From NCBI RefSeq assembly GCF_012273655.1, contig NZ_JAAWWP010000002.1:253650-317649 (forward strand): a stretch of DNA of 64,000 nucleotides, in the 5' to 3' direction. The notes under the pieces are model-generated. The model did no database searches and was not told the DNA's origin. It saw only the letters and a list, made by a program, of their open reading frames with translations. Position 1 is the stretch's first letter. Every line of letters starts with the position of its first letter. This DNA comes from Streptomyces physcomitrii. GTDB lineage: Bacteria > Actinomycetota > Actinomycetes > Streptomycetales > Streptomycetaceae. The translations under genes and the position numbers were made by a program. This document shows positions 51,781 through 61,493 of the stretch, piece after piece.

Positions 51781-52598
51781 AGCGACTCCGCCACCTCTCT
51801 GATAAACGCGGCCGACTCCTCAACTCCCAGAGCCTGCATGCGGATCATCCCATAGGCCTGAGTGAGGGCGCTCACCCTGTTTGCGTCAGCGTGCAACGCG
51901 CTCGTCTCCGGGCCCTCCACGTAGGCGAAGTGCTCGTGTTCAGATGTCTCCAGGAGCACAAACGGTCCATTGAGTTCTTGGCCGTTTCCACGCCCGAACG
52001 GCAGCACTTGAATCATGACATTACGCAATTCACCTGCCTTGAGCAGGTTGTGCAGCTGCTCCTTCATCACCTCCGGCCCACCGATTCTCGTACGCAACGC
52101 GGCCTCATGGATGACGAAGACGAAGGAGGTCTTGGGACGCCGTTCCAGAGCCTCACTTCGCTCAAGCCTGCCTCGAACTCGCTCCTCGATGGTGTCGTCA
52201 TCAAGGGGTGGGCAGCTTTCGCCGATCAGCGCAGTCGCGTAAGGGCGGGTCTGCAAGAGACCAGGGATGAGCCCGAACTCGTAGACGTTCAGGACGGTGG
52301 CCTCCTTCTCCAAAGCCATGAACTCCTGTGACCGCGCCGGGTACGGCTCCGGCTTCAGGTACTCGTACGCCGCGATGAGCTTGCCCTGCGCCCCGCACAA
52401 CGCGTCGCAGGTGCGCAGGAGATGGAGCGTCGGCCGTCGCCGTCCGTACTCCATGGACTTCACGTACTCGTAGTTGTAGACGGCCTCGTCGGCGAGGGTC
52501 TGGCGGGAGACGCCCGCGGTCTCGCGCCACAACTTGATCTGGTTTCCGCAGTACCGCCAAGCGGCGGGCGTCTGTGCTGCTTTCGGTTCCTGCGCCAT
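51777..52598 (-). CDS. WhiJ-like XRE regulator (HTH_31 + DUF5753)
   Basis: A 273-residue DNA-binding protein. The N-terminal XRE helix-turn-helix is WRYCGNQIKLWRETAGVSRQTLADEAVYNYEYVKSMEYGRRRP. The C-terminal DUF5753 region starts near residue 90 (FMALEKEATVLNVYEFGLIPGLLQTRPYA) and contains FVIHEAALRTRIGG, VMIQVLPFGRG and HEHFAYVEGP. ATG 52598 is chosen because GGAGG lies seven bases upstream; an open frame to 52784 is not conserved. With the overlapping DUF397 gene and the divergent ATP-binding gene it forms a WhiJ/AbaA-type locus, a family linked to Streptomyces development. Confidence 0.94.
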   Translation of the reverse strand: MAQEPKAAQTPAAWRYCGNQIKLWRETAGVSRQTLADEAVYNYEYVKSMEYGRRRPTLHLLRTCDALCGAQGKLIAAYEYLKPEPYPARSQEFMALEKEATVLNVYEFGLIPGLLQTRPYATALIGESCPPLDDDTIEERVRGRLERSEALERRPKTSFVFVIHEAALRTRIGGPEVMKEQLHNLLKAGELRNVMIQVLPFGRGNGQELNGPFVLLETSEHEHFAYVEGPETSALHADANRVSALTQAYGMIRMQALGVEESAAFIREVAESL

Positions 52599-52741
52599 GG
52601 GGACCCCTCCGAACGCTGAGCGCATGTCCTCGGCAGGTACCCGTACGCTCCGTACCCGCCTCGCTACTCGCGACATTAGGGCGCGCTGGCCAGTCTGAAC
52701 CGGGTAACCGACAAAACCCCACCCGCAAGGATCACTTGGCC

Positions 52742-53200
52742 ATGCCGACCCCCTCACCACAACGCCCGCCCGGCACCTCCGCACTCCCCCGTGACCGGCT
52801 CCCCCTGGACGTGGCCTGGATGCTGCCGCGCCATCCGCGCAGTGTCGGACGGGCGCGGCGGCGGCTGCGGCAGCAACTGGACGCCTGGAAGGTTCCCGAG
52901 GCGCTGACCGAGACGGCGGTGCTGCTGCTCAGCGAGTTGATGACCAACGCCTACCAGCACGCCAGGGCCACCCCGGGCCGGGAGATCCTGACCCGCTGCG
53001 AACTGTCGGCGGAGCGGCTGCGGATCGAGGTCTCCGACGCGGGCGACACCCTGCCCGAACCGCGCACCGTCACCGTCGAGGAGGAGTCGGGGCGCGGGCT
53101 CGCCCTGGTGGCCGCGCTCTCCGACAACTGGGGTGCCCAGCTGCGCAGTTGCGGCATCGGCAAGACGGTGTGGTGCGAGTGGGCGTTACCGCGGGAGTAG
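52742..53200 (+). CDS. RsbW/AbaA-like ATP-binding protein, TTA codon near its end
   Basis: A 152-residue HATPase_c domain protein like anti-sigma kinases. The N box is LLLSELMTNAYQHA, the G1 region is LRIEVSDAGDTLPEPR and the G2 region is GRGLALVAALSDNWG, then the final strand TVWCEWALPRE. Codon 149 is TTA, four codons from the stop, so translation should need the bldA tRNA. It is divergent from the XRE gene of the same WhiJ-like triad, with a 143-base shared promoter region. Confidence 0.92.
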   Translation: MPTPSPQRPPGTSALPRDRLPLDVAWMLPRHPRSVGRARRRLRQQLDAWKVPEALTETAVLLLSELMTNAYQHARATPGREILTRCELSAERLRIEVSDAGDTLPEPRTVTVEEESGRGLALVAALSDNWGAQLRSCGIGKTVWCEWALPRE

Positions 53201-53366
53201 GCGGCGCCCACCGGGGGGCGGCTGCGTACCGGTGCGTGATCCGGAAGCGGCGGAACCGGAGCGGCCCGCACGGGTGTCTCAGGCCGGGAACAGCTGTCGC
53301 GGCCGGTCGGACGGACCTCTCCGGACCGTCCCGCCCGGCCGCCACCGACCAGAGGAGCGCACCACC

Positions 53367-54308
53367 TTGGCACCCTCCACGAACCCCCGCGGCCTCGCCC
53401 CCAGTCGCCGCACCCTGCTCGGCCTCGGCGCGGGCACGGCGCTGGCCGCCGCGGTCTCCCTCGCCTCGGCGGGCTCCGCCGCGGCGGGCACCGCGGGCGT
53501 ACCGGGCGGCGGACTCTCCCGCGAACTGCGGGCGCTGGAAGGCCGGTTCGGCGCCCGGCTCGGGGTGTTCGCGCGGAACGCGGTCACCGGCGCAAGCGTG
53601 CGGTACCGCGCCGGGGAGACCTTCCCGATCTGCTCCGCCTTCAAGACCCTCGCCACGGCGGCGGTGCTGCGCGACCTCGACCAGAACGGCGAGTTCCTCG
53701 CGAAGACGATCCGCTACACCGCGCAGGAGGTCGAGGACTCGGGGTACGGGCCGATCACCGGTGAGCCGGAGAACCTCGCCCACGGGATGAGCGTCGAGGC
53801 GCTGTGCGCGGCGGCCGTCTCGTACAGCGACAACGCGGCGGCCAATCTGCTGCTGCGCGAACTCGGCGGCCCGCGTGCCGTCACCCGCTTCTGCCGCTCG
53901 CTCGGGGACCCGGTCACCCGGCTGGACCGCTGGGAGCCCGAGCTGAACTCGGCGGAGCCCTGGCGCACCACCGACCTGACGACCCCGGCCGAAGTCGGCC
54001 TGGACTACGGCCGGTTGGTGCTCGGCAAGGCACTGCCGCGCGGCGACCGGGAGCTGCTCACCGGCTGGCTGCGCGGCAACACCACCGGCGACGCGCGGCT
54101 GCGCGCGGGACTGCCCGAGGACTGGACGGTCGCCGACAAGACCGGCACCGGCGAGTACGGCACCACCAACGACGTCGGCATCGCCTGGACCGGGGACGGC
54201 ACCCCGCTGATCCTCTCCGTCCTCGCCACCCAGCCGGACCCGGAGGCCCCGGCGGTGGACGCGCTCATCGCGGAGACCGCCCGGCTCCTGGTCCCCGCGC
54301 TGGTCTGA
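53367..54308 (+). CDS. Class A beta-lactamase, Tat-exported
   Basis: A 313-residue serine beta-lactamase. The signal is of the twin-arginine type (PSRRTLLGLGAGTALAAAVSLA, ending near SAAAG). Active-site motifs are complete: SxxK at Ser90-Lys93 (CSAFKT), SDN at 154-156, ExxLN at 190-194 (EPELN), and KTG at 258-260 (DKTGTGEYG). TTG start with GAGGAG nine bases upstream. No BlaI or BlaR-type gene adjoins it. It should hydrolyse penicillins; the wider spectrum is not readable. Confidence 0.94.
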   Translation: MAPSTNPRGLAPSRRTLLGLGAGTALAAAVSLASAGSAAAGTAGVPGGGLSRELRALEGRFGARLGVFARNAVTGASVRYRAGETFPICSAFKTLATAAVLRDLDQNGEFLAKTIRYTAQEVEDSGYGPITGEPENLAHGMSVEALCAAAVSYSDNAAANLLLRELGGPRAVTRFCRSLGDPVTRLDRWEPELNSAEPWRTTDLTTPAEVGLDYGRLVLGKALPRGDRELLTGWLRGNTTGDARLRAGLPEDWTVADKTGTGEYGTTNDVGIAWTGDGTPLILSVLATQPDPEAPAVDALIAETARLLVPALV

Positions 54309-54382
54309 GCCCCGGCCCGCGCCGCGCCCAACCGGGGCGCGGGCCACTCGGCGGACGCGCCGCGCTCAGCACCCCGTACCGC

Positions 54383-55396
54383 TCAGCACTCCGTACCGAA
54401 GCAGAGGCCGCGCAGGACCGTGCGGTGCACCTTGCGCTGCGCGGGCCAGTCGGCGGCCGGGCCCTGGCTGAGGACCGTCCACAACTGGCCGTCCGCGCCC
54501 CGTACGACCCGGTCGACGGTGCGCAGCCGGACGCCGAACTCCTGGCTGTCGGCGGAGTAGTCCAGCTCGGCGGCCGGGCCGCGGGGGTCGTCGGGCAGGT
54601 CCTTGAGGCTGTGGCGGTCGTAGCCCGGGGCGCCGTCGATGAAGGTCTCGGCGAGTTCCAGGGTGCCGCGCGGGGTGGCGTCCTCCTCGGTGACCGGGAA
54701 GACCTGGACACGGCGGGGGCCGCCGGACTGCTCGTAGTAGTAGAGGGTGACGCCCTTCTCGCCGGACTTGGTGCGCCGCTGCCAGCCCTTGGGGACCACC
54801 AGGCTGAACTCGTCCTCGGTGACGGCCCGGTAGCCGGGCGGGGGCTCCTTCGGGGCGCTCGGCGTGGTCGGTGGCGCGGAGGTCTCGGCGGTCACGGGCG
54901 GCTCGGAGGGGCCCGGGGCGCTCCCGGCCGAGGCGGAGGCGCTCGGCTTGTCCTCGCCGCGGTCGCCGTCCCCGCTTCCGGCGAGCAGCAGCCCGCCGAG
55001 GCCGCCGCCCATCAGCGCCAGCGCGAGCACGGCGGCGACGGCACCGGCCCGGCCCCGGTACCAGGGTCCGCCGGGGCCCTGCGACGGCACCGGATGCGAG
55101 GAGCGCGAGACGGGCCCCGCGTGCCGCCACTGGCCGTCGGGCCCGAACTCCCCCTGGTCACCGGCGGCGTACTGGTGCTGCTCGGCCACCGGGGAGTCGG
55201 CGCGGCCCGGTCCCGGACCGCCGCCGGGGCCGAACCCACCGTCGGTGGGCGGGTGTTGACCGCCTTCCGGGTCCGGGTGCGGGCGCGGGGCGAACTCCGG
55301 GCGCGGTGGCGGCGGCGGGGTGTAGGGCGCGCGGGGACCGTCGTCCCAGCGCCCGGTCTCCGGGTTCCAGCCGAAGCCCTCGTCCTGTCCGGCCAT
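54383..55396 (-). CDS. Single-pass membrane protein with extracytoplasmic domain, third gene of the RHIM-like operon
   Basis: A 337-residue protein. Residues 1-135 are Pro/Gly-rich and include WNPETGRWDD and YAAGDQGEFGPDGQWR, resembling short tryptophan-containing recognition motifs. One membrane helix follows (RAGAVAAVLALALMGGGLGGLLLA), a Ser/Pro/Thr-rich stalk, and an outside domain (about 205-337: YRAVTEDEFSLVVPKGWQRR, then LYYYEQSGGPRRVQVFPVTEED, ending LRGLCFGTEC). I know no named function. It starts only four bases after the RHIM-like small gene's stop, so the three genes are one operon. Confidence 0.78.
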   Translation of the reverse strand: MAGQDEGFGWNPETGRWDDGPRAPYTPPPPPRPEFAPRPHPDPEGGQHPPTDGGFGPGGGPGPGRADSPVAEQHQYAAGDQGEFGPDGQWRHAGPVSRSSHPVPSQGPGGPWYRGRAGAVAAVLALALMGGGLGGLLLAGSGDGDRGEDKPSASASAGSAPGPSEPPVTAETSAPPTTPSAPKEPPPGYRAVTEDEFSLVVPKGWQRRTKSGEKGVTLYYYEQSGGPRRVQVFPVTEEDATPRGTLELAETFIDGAPGYDRHSLKDLPDDPRGPAAELDYSADSQEFGVRLRTVDRVVRGADGQLWTVLSQGPAADWPAQRKVHRTVLRGLCFGTEC

Positions 55397-55400
55397 GCGC

Positions 55401-55871
55401 TCACCCGCCCGCGAAGGCGCCGAGCGCCTGGGTGACCGTCGCCGCCGAGGCCAGGAAACCGGTGAGCGCGCCCGCGGCGGTCAGCGCCCGGCGCAGCCGG
55501 ACCCGGCGGCCCTGGTCGGCGGCGCCCTGCTCCTCGATCTCGGCCTCGGCACCGGCGAGTTCGGCGTCCAGGTGCTCCCGCTCGGCGGAGGCGACCAGGG
55601 CGGTCAGCTCCGGGTTCAGGCCCTGCCGTCCGGCCGCCTCGACCAGTCGCGCGAGGTCGGCCCGCATGTCCTGGACGGCCCGCAGCAGCTCCTCCTGCTC
55701 GGGCGGGCGGGGGCCGGGGAGCGCCCCGTACACCTGGTTGCTCACCTTGTTGCCGTCGCCGATGGCGAAGGCGCCGTGCACGTTCCCGATGCTGATGGGG
55801 CCGCGGCCGGGCCGCTCGGCGGGGCCTGGGGTGCCGCTCGGGGCGGCCTGCTGCTCAGGGTCGGTCGTCAT
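55401..55871 (-). CDS. Small protein with RHIM-like motif and coiled coil (DUF5955-like)
   Basis: A 156-residue protein. After a Pro/Gly leader comes an amyloid-type motif at residues 26-46, with GAFAIGDGNKVSNQ as its core. Residues 58-115 form a helical, probably coiled-coil region (LLRAVQDMRADLARLVEAAG and onwards). A hydrophobic C-terminal helix pair (128-155: RRALTAAGALTGFLASAATV) could insert in the membrane. I think it belongs to the family named DUF5955, but that is from memory. Its start lies 17 bases inside the end of the upstream large gene, in another frame, so the two are coupled. The core motif matches one in that large protein almost residue for residue. Confidence 0.8.
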   Translation of the reverse strand: MTTDPEQQAAPSGTPGPAERPGRGPISIGNVHGAFAIGDGNKVSNQVYGALPGPRPPEQEELLRAVQDMRADLARLVEAAGRQGLNPELTALVASAEREHLDAELAGAEAEIEEQGAADQGRRVRLRRALTAAGALTGFLASAATVTQALGAFAGG

Positions 55872-57837
55872 CGGTTCCTCCCGGTTCCGGGTTCGCCGCG
55901 CGGGGTGCGGGGCGCGGGGCGCCCTGCTGCGGCGGCACCGTGGGTCCGGCCGGCTCCGCCCGCCGCGGCGGTGGTTGGGGTGCTGGGGGTGGGGTCGGGG
56001 CGCCGGGCGGGGTGCCGCGGCGGGCCTCGGTCTCGGCGGCGCGCCGCCGCTCGGCCTCGGCGGCGAGGCGGGCCTCGGCGGCGGCCTCGGCCGACCGGCG
56101 GGCACCGGCCGCGGCCTCGGCGGCCTGCTCCTGGTTGCCGACCGTGTTGTGGTCGCCGATGGCCAGGGCGCCCTGGACGCTCTCGATGTGCACGCCGCCG
56201 CCGCTGACGTTGACGATCTTCTGCGCGAACTCGTCGGTGCGGTAGCCCGCTTCGCGCAGCACCTCCCGTACGCCGTGCGCGATCCGGTCCTGGACGGACT
56301 TCAGATAGCGCCTGACGTCCATCTCCTGGAAGAGCGACTGCTCGCTGTCGCTGCCGAGTTCGCGTACCGAGCGGGCGGGGCCGTCCGGCAGCGCGCTCTC
56401 GTGGCCGCCGGTGAGGGTGCGCCAGCTCAGCGCGGTGCCGCGGCCGAGCACCACCACGGCGAAGGGCAGCGAGCGCGGGACCCGGCCGAGCGCCCAGGCC
56501 GCCTTGCCGAGCGGGGTGTTGTTCCGGTACTGGTGCGCGAAGCGGTCGGCCTCCCCGAAGGACTCGCGCACCGGGCGCAGTACGTGCGGGGCGATCTCCA
56601 GCATCAGCATGCCGCCCTGGGTGTGCACCCGCACGAAGACCGTGGTGACGATCTCCTCCTCCCAGCCGCCGACCCGGGCCCGCAGGAAGTGCCGCCGGGT
56701 CTCGCCGCCCTCCTCCACCGCCTCGTCGCGGTGCCGGCGGAAGGCGGAGTCGCCGTACGGGGCGAGGTCGCGGCGGGGCAGACCGGCCACCGGCAGGAAG
56801 ACGCACTCGTCGGTCTCCAGGCCGCGCAGCCGGTCCCGCACCACGGTGGCGGCGGCCGGGGCGGGCAGCCGGAGCTGGGCGAGCAGCGCGTCGATCCGGC
56901 GCAGGATCTTGCGGTTGCTCAGCGGTTCCGGGGGCGCCGGGCGGTCGGGGTCGGGGCGCAGTTCGACCGCGAGGGTCCAGCCGTCCACCGGCCTGCCCGC
57001 ACCGCAGAAGGGCCGCGCCGGGTGGTACATCACCAGCGGGGCGTGCTGCTCGACCCGGATCCGCTCGCGCAGCCGCTGGAAGCGCCCGCCGGCCGCGCTC
57101 TCCGCGGGGTCGGCGGCCATGTCCGGGAAGCGCCGCGGGTCCAGCTCGTGGGTCAGGGCGTGCGCGATGTGGCCGCGCTGGCCCGCCAGGCAGCCCGCGA
57201 CCAGCAACAGGACCACCAGCGAGGTCCAGGCGTGGAAGGGGCCGATGTCCTGGGCCGCGTCCGAGAACCAGGCCTCCGCGCCCGGGAACCCCTGGAAGAG
57301 GACGAAGAAGATCCCCGCGCCGACGAACGCGACCTCGCCGTCGACCTGGCCCAGGCCGACCAGGACCGACGAGAGCAGGGTGAACAGCAGGAGCAGCCCG
57401 CCGAGCCAGCGCAGCACCAGGGCGGTGAGCCGGCGCTGGGCGGCCCCTCCGCTTCCCCCGGGGGCGCGCAGCTTCGCCGCCAGTGCGAGCAGCAGGCTGG
57501 GCAGCAGGAAGGAGAGCAGCAGATAGCGGCTGAGCACCGCGCCGAGCACCCAGAGGGCCAGGATGCCGCCCGCCCAGCCGAGATCGAGGCGGCGGGCGCG
57601 CAGGGCGTGGGCGAGGACCCGGGCCGCGTCCCAGCCGAGCGAGGGCGCGACGACCCGCTCCTCGTGCACGTACAACTCGTCGATGACCGCGTCCCGGTAG
57701 GCCGGGTCGACATAGGCCCCGGCGCACAGCAGCCGGGTGGCCTCGCTCGCGCCCGGGGGCACGACACCCTGGGCGGGCGTCCGCGCGGTGGATCCTTCCG
57801 CGGCGTCAGGTGGCCGCGGGGTGGTCTGGTCCGTCAC
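55855..57837 (-). CDS. Polytopic membrane protein with C-terminal RHIM-like motif
   Basis: A 660-residue protein. Residues 30-80 form a small helical domain. Four or five membrane helices lie between 88 and 220. A soluble domain (about 240-545) follows, containing HAPLVMYHPARPFCGAG, GWTLAVELRP, DECVFLPVAGLPRRDL and TTVFVRVHTQGGMLMLEIAPHVL. At 554-569 is a RHIM-like core, QGALAIGDHNTVGNQ. The tail (570-660) is an Ala/Glu/Arg helix then a Pro-rich disordered end. GTG start with GGGAG just upstream. I recognise no named catalytic domain. The gene heads a three-gene operon. Confidence 0.8.
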   Translation of the reverse strand: MTDQTTPRPPDAAEGSTARTPAQGVVPPGASEATRLLCAGAYVDPAYRDAVIDELYVHEERVVAPSLGWDAARVLAHALRARRLDLGWAGGILALWVLGAVLSRYLLLSFLLPSLLLALAAKLRAPGGSGGAAQRRLTALVLRWLGGLLLLFTLLSSVLVGLGQVDGEVAFVGAGIFFVLFQGFPGAEAWFSDAAQDIGPFHAWTSLVVLLLVAGCLAGQRGHIAHALTHELDPRRFPDMAADPAESAAGGRFQRLRERIRVEQHAPLVMYHPARPFCGAGRPVDGWTLAVELRPDPDRPAPPEPLSNRKILRRIDALLAQLRLPAPAAATVVRDRLRGLETDECVFLPVAGLPRRDLAPYGDSAFRRHRDEAVEEGGETRRHFLRARVGGWEEEIVTTVFVRVHTQGGMLMLEIAPHVLRPVRESFGEADRFAHQYRNNTPLGKAAWALGRVPRSLPFAVVVLGRGTALSWRTLTGGHESALPDGPARSVRELGSDSEQSLFQEMDVRRYLKSVQDRIAHGVREVLREAGYRTDEFAQKIVNVSGGGVHIESVQGALAIGDHNTVGNQEQAAEAAAGARRSAEAAAEARLAAEAERRRAAETEARRGTPPGAPTPPPAPQPPPRRAEPAGPTVPPQQGAPRPAPRAANPEPGGTDDDRP

Positions 57838-58011
57838 AACTCTCCCGGTGCCAGGACTTCCCCGCGGTCCGCGATCTGCTCGGCCCTCGGCTCCTGCCTC
57901 GGCTCCTACGGCTGAACTGCCGTACGACCGGCGGAAGTCGGCGTGCGTGCAGCATCTGCACGGACCTCACAGGATAGGCGCGAGGAGCGTGACCCGCGCC
58001 ACACAACGGCA

Positions 58012-58046
58012 GCGCCCCCGGTACCAATGGAGGTGTCCGGGGGCGC
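58012..58046 (-). terminator. Hairpin terminator after mdh
   Basis: GCGCCCCCGG and CCGGGGGCGC form a perfect 10-bp stem around a 15-base loop, 48 bases past the mdh stop. Confidence 0.75.
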
Positions 58047-58093
58047 AGGGAGGCATAAGGGGGCGTACGCGGATCAAAGGATCCGGCGGCGGC

Positions 58094-59181
<1,088 letters not shown>

Positions 59182-59331
59182 GATCCGGCGGTCAGGCTAT
59201 CGCGCTCGGCGCGGACCGTACGTCCGGGTTCGTGTGGCCCACCCCACACCGCGCCCGACACCGCCCAAGTGGCCCCGGCCGCCCGGGCGATCGGGCCGGA
59301 CACCCGGCAGGGACCGGGCCGGACATGCGGA

Positions 59332-59376
59332 CCGGCGGCCGTTCCTGCCTGTAGGGGTGGCAGGAACGGCCGCCGG
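59332..59376 (-). terminator. Very strong hairpin terminator after the XRE-DUF2690 gene
   Basis: CCGGCGGCCGTTCCTGCC pairs perfectly with GGCAGGAACGGCCGCCGG (18 bp) around a 9-base loop, about 150 bases past the stop at 59525. Confidence 0.85.
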
Positions 59377-59524
59377 GTGGGGGTGGTGACCACTCCCGTG
59401 GGGGGACTGTGCACCTGCCCCGGTTCTCCCGGGGCATGCGCATCTCGCCGCGGAAAATTTCCGGGCGCCTTCCGGACGGGAGGGACAGGCGGGGCAGTTG
59501 GGGTGGGAACGCCCGGCGGCAGGG

Positions 59525-60733
59525 CTATTTCGTGCAGCCCTCGGTGCCCGTGGCGAGGATGCCGCAGGCGGTGACGTCGGCGGCCTTCCGCGCGGCGACC
59601 ATCGGGGTGTAGGCGTCCGTGGTGGTGCCGACCGTGGCGTTCTGCTTGCCGCCGGAGGTGGAGCTGATGCGCACCCCGTCGCCCGCCGCGGCCGAGGTGA
59701 TCCGGGCCCAGGCCGCGCCGCAGGTCTTGCTCCAGCGGATCTCGACCACCGCGGTGCCGACGGTGGCCCGGTCGCTGGTCTCCACGTACTCCCCGGCGCA
59801 GCCCATCTCCTCCGGGTCCCGTCCGGCGCAGTCCTTGCCCACGCACTCGACGCCCTCGGGCAGCGGCGAGGCGGCGGCGGTCGTCGAGGGCGGCGGCGCG
59901 GGCTCGTTGCCCGCCTCGGCGTTGCCGCCCGCGAGCCGCATCGTCAGCACCGCGGCGACGGCGACCACCACGACCCCGGCGAGCACCATCAGCAGGGGGC
60001 TGCGGCGGCGGGAGCGGGGGGCGGGGCGGGCCTCGCGGGGGCCGGAGGCAGTGGCAGGTCCACCGGGGCCGCCGTACGGGGACCCGCTCGGGTGGCCGGA
60101 GTTCGGGTGGCCGGGGCCCGTCGCGACGCCCGGATGGACGGCGGTCTCGGCGCGCGAGGCGCGGCCGGCGCGGCGGCCCGGGCGCTCACCCGCGCCGGAT
60201 CCGGCGGGCGGTTCGGCCGCCAGGTCCTCCGGGTAGGGGCCCTCGCTGCCGGGCAGGCGCTCGGACTCCGGGGCCTCGGAACCCCGCGAGCCAGAGGAGG
60301 CGCCGGAGCGCGCGGCCGACCCCGACTGGCGGCGGGCACCGCGACCGCCCTGCTTCTGCGGACCCGCCTCGCGGCCGCCCGGCTTCTGCGGTGCGGTCTC
60401 CCCGAGCGCGGCCCGCGCCTGGGATATCCGTATCGCTTCCATGGTCATGTCGTGGCGCATCTCCGAACGGCTCCAGGCGCGTTCGGCCAGCTCCCACATG
60501 GTGGTCAGGTGGACCGGGCTGGTGTGGGTGACCTCCGCGAGCGCGATGATCGCGCCCTTGGGCGCGAGCAGGCGCCCGTTGAGATACCGCTCCCAGGAGG
60601 TACGGCTGTAGCCGGTACGGTCCGAGAGCGAGGCGACGCTGAGACCGCTGCGGTCGACGAGCCGACGCAGCTGTCCCGCGAACTCCCGGATCTCCGGATC
60701 GAGTTCCTCCGAGAGCTCCCTCCACCGAGGCAT
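59525..60733 (-). CDS. XRE-type HTH membrane protein with DUF2690 domain
   Basis: A 402-residue protein. The N-terminal helix-turn-helix is [37 protein letters not shown] long Gly/Ser/Arg/Pro-rich linker (about 110-255) leads to one membrane helix ([21 protein letters not shown]). The outside part is a DUF2690-like domain with paired cysteines ([34 protein letters not shown]). GGGGAAGG precedes the ATG at 60733; longer frames are non-conserved. The layout suggests a one-component sensor passing an envelope signal to DNA. Its targets are unknown. Confidence 0.9.
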   Translation of the reverse strand: MPRWRELSEELDPEIREFAGQLRRLVDRSGLSVASLSDRTGYSRTSWERYLNGRLLAPKGAIIALAEVTHTSPVHLTTMWELAERAWSRSEMRHDMTMEAIRISQARAALGETAPQKPGGREAGPQKQGGRGARRQSGSAARSGASSGSRGSEAPESERLPGSEGPYPEDLAAEPPAGSGAGERPGRRAGRASRAETAVHPGVATGPGHPNSGHPSGSPYGGPGGPATASGPREARPAPRSRRRSPLLMVLAGVVVVAVAAVLTMRLAGGNAEAGNEPAPPPSTTAAASPLPEGVECVGKDCAGRDPEEMGCAGEYVETSDRATVGTAVVEIRWSKTCGAAWARITSAAAGDGVRISSTSGGKQNATVGTTTDAYTPMVAARKAADVTACGILATGTEGCTK

Positions 60734-61482
60734 TGCCTTCCCCACTTCCCCCTGTATGTCGTTGCGCCGCCGCACCGCGAGGCACAGGACCCCGGGGCCA
60801 CCCCGCCCCGGGTTCCGCTCCCGGGCCCCTCCGGGGGCCCGCGCCGCCGCCGGTTCCCCGGGGCGGTCCTGGATGTCCTCGCCGTACGGCAGGCACGTTC
60901 GCACGCGCCGCGCCCTGCGGTCCAGTGTCACATCACCACCGGCGGCGCACCACGACGCCCTGACCGATTGGGCCGGAATCGCCCCCTTGCGGCAGCGGCC
61001 CCGCCCGCCGCACCGGACAGGCGGCGCCCGACCCGTACGTCGTTGCGGGGCGCGCACACCGTAGCGGAATGGTCACTTCCGTGCCACAGGGCCCGGGCTT
61101 TCCTTGTACGCCGCCGACGGGTCGATGAGTCTGGGTCCGCGGGCAGAACCGGACACCGCCACCAGCCGCCTCCGCGGCCCCGGTGGGGACACCCACCAGG
61201 GATTTCGCGGTGGCCTCCGGTGCGGCCCGGGCACCCGCAGGCGGTGTCCGTCCCTGATTCGGGGGAGGGGACGGATACCGCCGCCGCCCGCGTCGGCGGC
61301 GAAGTCCGGGGACGCCCAGGGCGCCGGGGAGCCCGAGGGGGCAGAGGTGCCCGACAGGTCGCGGTGGCCCGGCAGTTGCGATGCCCCGGCCGCCCGGCTC
61401 ACCGCACGGCCGCCCGGATCACGTCACGGCGCCGGCTCACCGCACGGTTCGGGCCCGGCTCACCGCACGGTTCGGTCCCGGC
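60734..61482. other. Gene-free stretch ending in a tandem repeat
   Basis: About 750 bases with no supported gene. Frames are Arg/Pro/Gly-rich with no start or domain. The right end is a 23-bp tandem repeat at the 3' end of the DUF3017 gene, listed separately. The left end should hold the promoter of the DUF2690 gene. Confidence 0.5.
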
Positions 61483-61493
61483 TCACTTCACGG
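61395..61493. repeat. 23-bp tandem repeat at a gene 3' end
   Basis: CGGCTCACCGCACGG occurs at 61395, 61433 and 61456, with CGGCTCACTTCACGG at 61479. The last three are exactly 23 bases apart. The copy at 61479 contains the stop codon (minus-strand TGA at 61483-61485) of the DUF3017 gene, and each copy repeats that TCA. Confidence 0.85.

Noticed and set aside
53367..54308. D,D-peptidase instead of beta-lactamase
   Set aside because: The full class A set (SxxK, SDN, ExxLN, KTG) is present, including the deacylating Glu190 that D,D-peptidases lack.
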